From: Anaerolineales bacterium
GTDB lineage: Bacteria; Chloroflexota; Anaerolineae; Epilineales; JAANWY01
DNA: 6,676 nt
Direction: 5' to 3'
Assembly (NCBI GenBank): GCA_018263655.1
Contig: JAANWY010000200.1
Location: forward strand, 1-6,676
The translations under genes and the position numbers were made by a program. The notes under the pieces were generated by a model. That model ran no database searches, was not told the DNA's origin, and saw nothing but the letters and a program-made list of their open reading frames with translations. The first letter of the stretch is position 1. Every line of letters begins with the position of its first letter. Shown piece by piece: positions 6,305-6,676 of the stretch.

Positions 6305-6426
6305 GTGTAGGGGAGACATCGGGGCCGCACGCAGCTTGGGAGACCTCGTCTAGCTTTAGCGAGTGGCGTAGGGGGACATCGGGGCCGCACGCGGCTTGGG
6401 AGACTTCGTCCAGCTTCAGGCCGGGA
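6305..6426. repeat. 60-61-bp sub-duplication inside copy 1
   Basis: 6305-6365 and 6366-6426 are two diverged versions of the same segment (GTGTAGGGG/GCGTAGGGG, ACATCGGGGCCGCACGC, then the GGGAGAC motif at 6338 and 6398). Copy 2 has only one version. The two versions differ by several substitutions, so this duplication is older than the split of copies 2 and 3. Confidence 0.8.
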
Positions 6427-6463
6427 GACCTCGTCCAGCTTCAGGTGGGGAGACCTCGTCCAG
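6398..6463. repeat. 25-bp direct repeats, copy 1
   Basis: GGGAGACYTCGTCCAG begins at 6398, 6423 and 6448, an exact 25-base period. The third unit runs straight into AGGCTC, the start of the next branched repeat. Confidence 0.85.
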
Positions 6464-6521
6464 GCTCATATACGAAGCCCTACAGACTGTATGTAGCTCG
6501 AAGAGCTTTGTATATGAGCCT
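6462..6521. repeat. Branched inverted repeat, copy 2
   Basis: Outer arms AGGCTCATATACGAAG (6462-6477) and CTTTGTATATGAGCCT (6506-6521) pair at 16 of 16 positions with one G-T. The interior forms CTACA/TGTAG (6480-6484 and 6492-6496) and CTC-GAA-GAG. This is the best-formed copy, an exact 60-bp three-way-junction design. Confidence 0.82.
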
Positions 6522-6538
6522 GGTCGTTCACGGCCAGG
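6519..6538. repeat. 8-bp stem with TTCA tetraloop, copy 2
   Basis: Identical in sequence to the hairpin at 6273-6292, including its overlap with the preceding inverted-repeat arm. Confidence 0.7.
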
Positions 6539-6583
6539 CGGTGGGCTGAGGTGTAGGGGAGACATCGGGGCCGCACGCAGCTT

Positions 6584-6649
6584 GGGAGACTTCGTCCAGC
6601 TTCAGGCCGGGAGACCTCGTCCAGCTTCAGGTGGGGAGACCTCGTCCAG
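6584..6649. repeat. 25-bp direct repeats, copy 2
   Basis: GGGAGACYTCGTCCAG at 6584, 6609 and 6634, the same 25-base period and the same order of variants (TTCG, CCTCG, CCTCG) as at 6398-6463. Confidence 0.85.
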
Positions 6650-6676
6650 GCTCATATACGAAGCCCTACAGACTGT
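6648..6676. repeat. Start of array copy 3 (cut by window)
   Basis: The 29 visible bases are identical to the start of copy 2 (6462-6490), so the array continues beyond the window and its latest copies are very young or homogenised. Confidence 0.88.

Larger units (their letters stand above)
6215..6676. repeat. Tandem array of structured repeats, open at the right edge
   Basis: Copy 1 runs 6215-6461 (247 bp), copy 2 6462-6647 (186 bp), and copy 3 starts at 6648 and is cut at 6676. The copies are nearly identical; copy 1 is longer only because it holds an extra 60-bp internal sub-duplication and one inserted base. Each unit has a branched inverted repeat, a tetraloop hairpin, a GGGGAGACATCGGGGCCGCA segment and a run of 25-bp direct repeats. 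No credible reading frame follows the repeat period on either strand. It may be a noncoding RNA, a repeat-based binding array, or the edge of an unrecognised mobile element. Confidence 0.9.

Noticed and set aside
6055..6390. Minus-strand frame at the end of the PH-domain gene
   Set aside because: It overlaps the 3' end of a real gene and enters the repeat array; composition is Arg/Pro-rich and follows no family.
6398..6649. CRISPR array from the 25-bp repeats
   Set aside because: The repeats abut each other with no unique spacers, and no cas gene is in the window.

Overview
The window looks like a piece of a bacterial chromosome, moderately GC-rich, most likely from the phylum Chloroflexota. 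That assignment rests on my memory of the style of the complete UvrC protein and on the combination of a large secreted DUF11-type protein with bacterial PH-domain membrane proteins; it is inference, not a database result.

Layout. (1) Positions 1-2444, minus strand: one long open frame, 814 codons without a stop, cut by the left edge. It encodes a secreted surface protein: signal peptide, a beta-propeller-like N-terminal half, three DUF11 repeats with a 126-residue period, and the start of a GEVED-type C-terminal region. The plus-strand frames lying over it are antisense shadows. (2) Positions 2445-3054: a divergent intergenic region. Two strong sigma70-type promoters point away from each other. 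Between their -35 boxes sits a 163-bp non-autonomous transposon (MITE) with 17-bp perfect terminal inverted repeats and a perfect 9-bp target-site duplication. (3) Positions 3055-4944, plus: complete uvrC, the nuclease subunit of nucleotide excision repair. (4) Positions 4956-6167, plus: a four-helix membrane protein with two internally duplicated bPH2 domains, 11 bp behind uvrC and probably in its operon. (5) Positions 6168-6676: no gene; a tandem repeat array running off the right edge. Its units carry a 60-bp branched (three-way-junction) inverted repeat, an 8-bp-stem tetraloop hairpin and a run of 25-bp direct repeats.

How it fits together. The left gene and the uvrC operon are divergently transcribed. 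With the transposon and one duplication copy removed, their -35 boxes would lie only 17 bp apart, so the insertion separated two formerly abutting promoters without damaging either core. The surface-protein mRNA would have a leader of about 250 nt with a dyad, a palindrome, a possible 11-codon peptide and a degenerate copy of the repeat found 3.7 kb away in the right-hand array. That array is the least explained part of the window. The genes themselves belong to known families.
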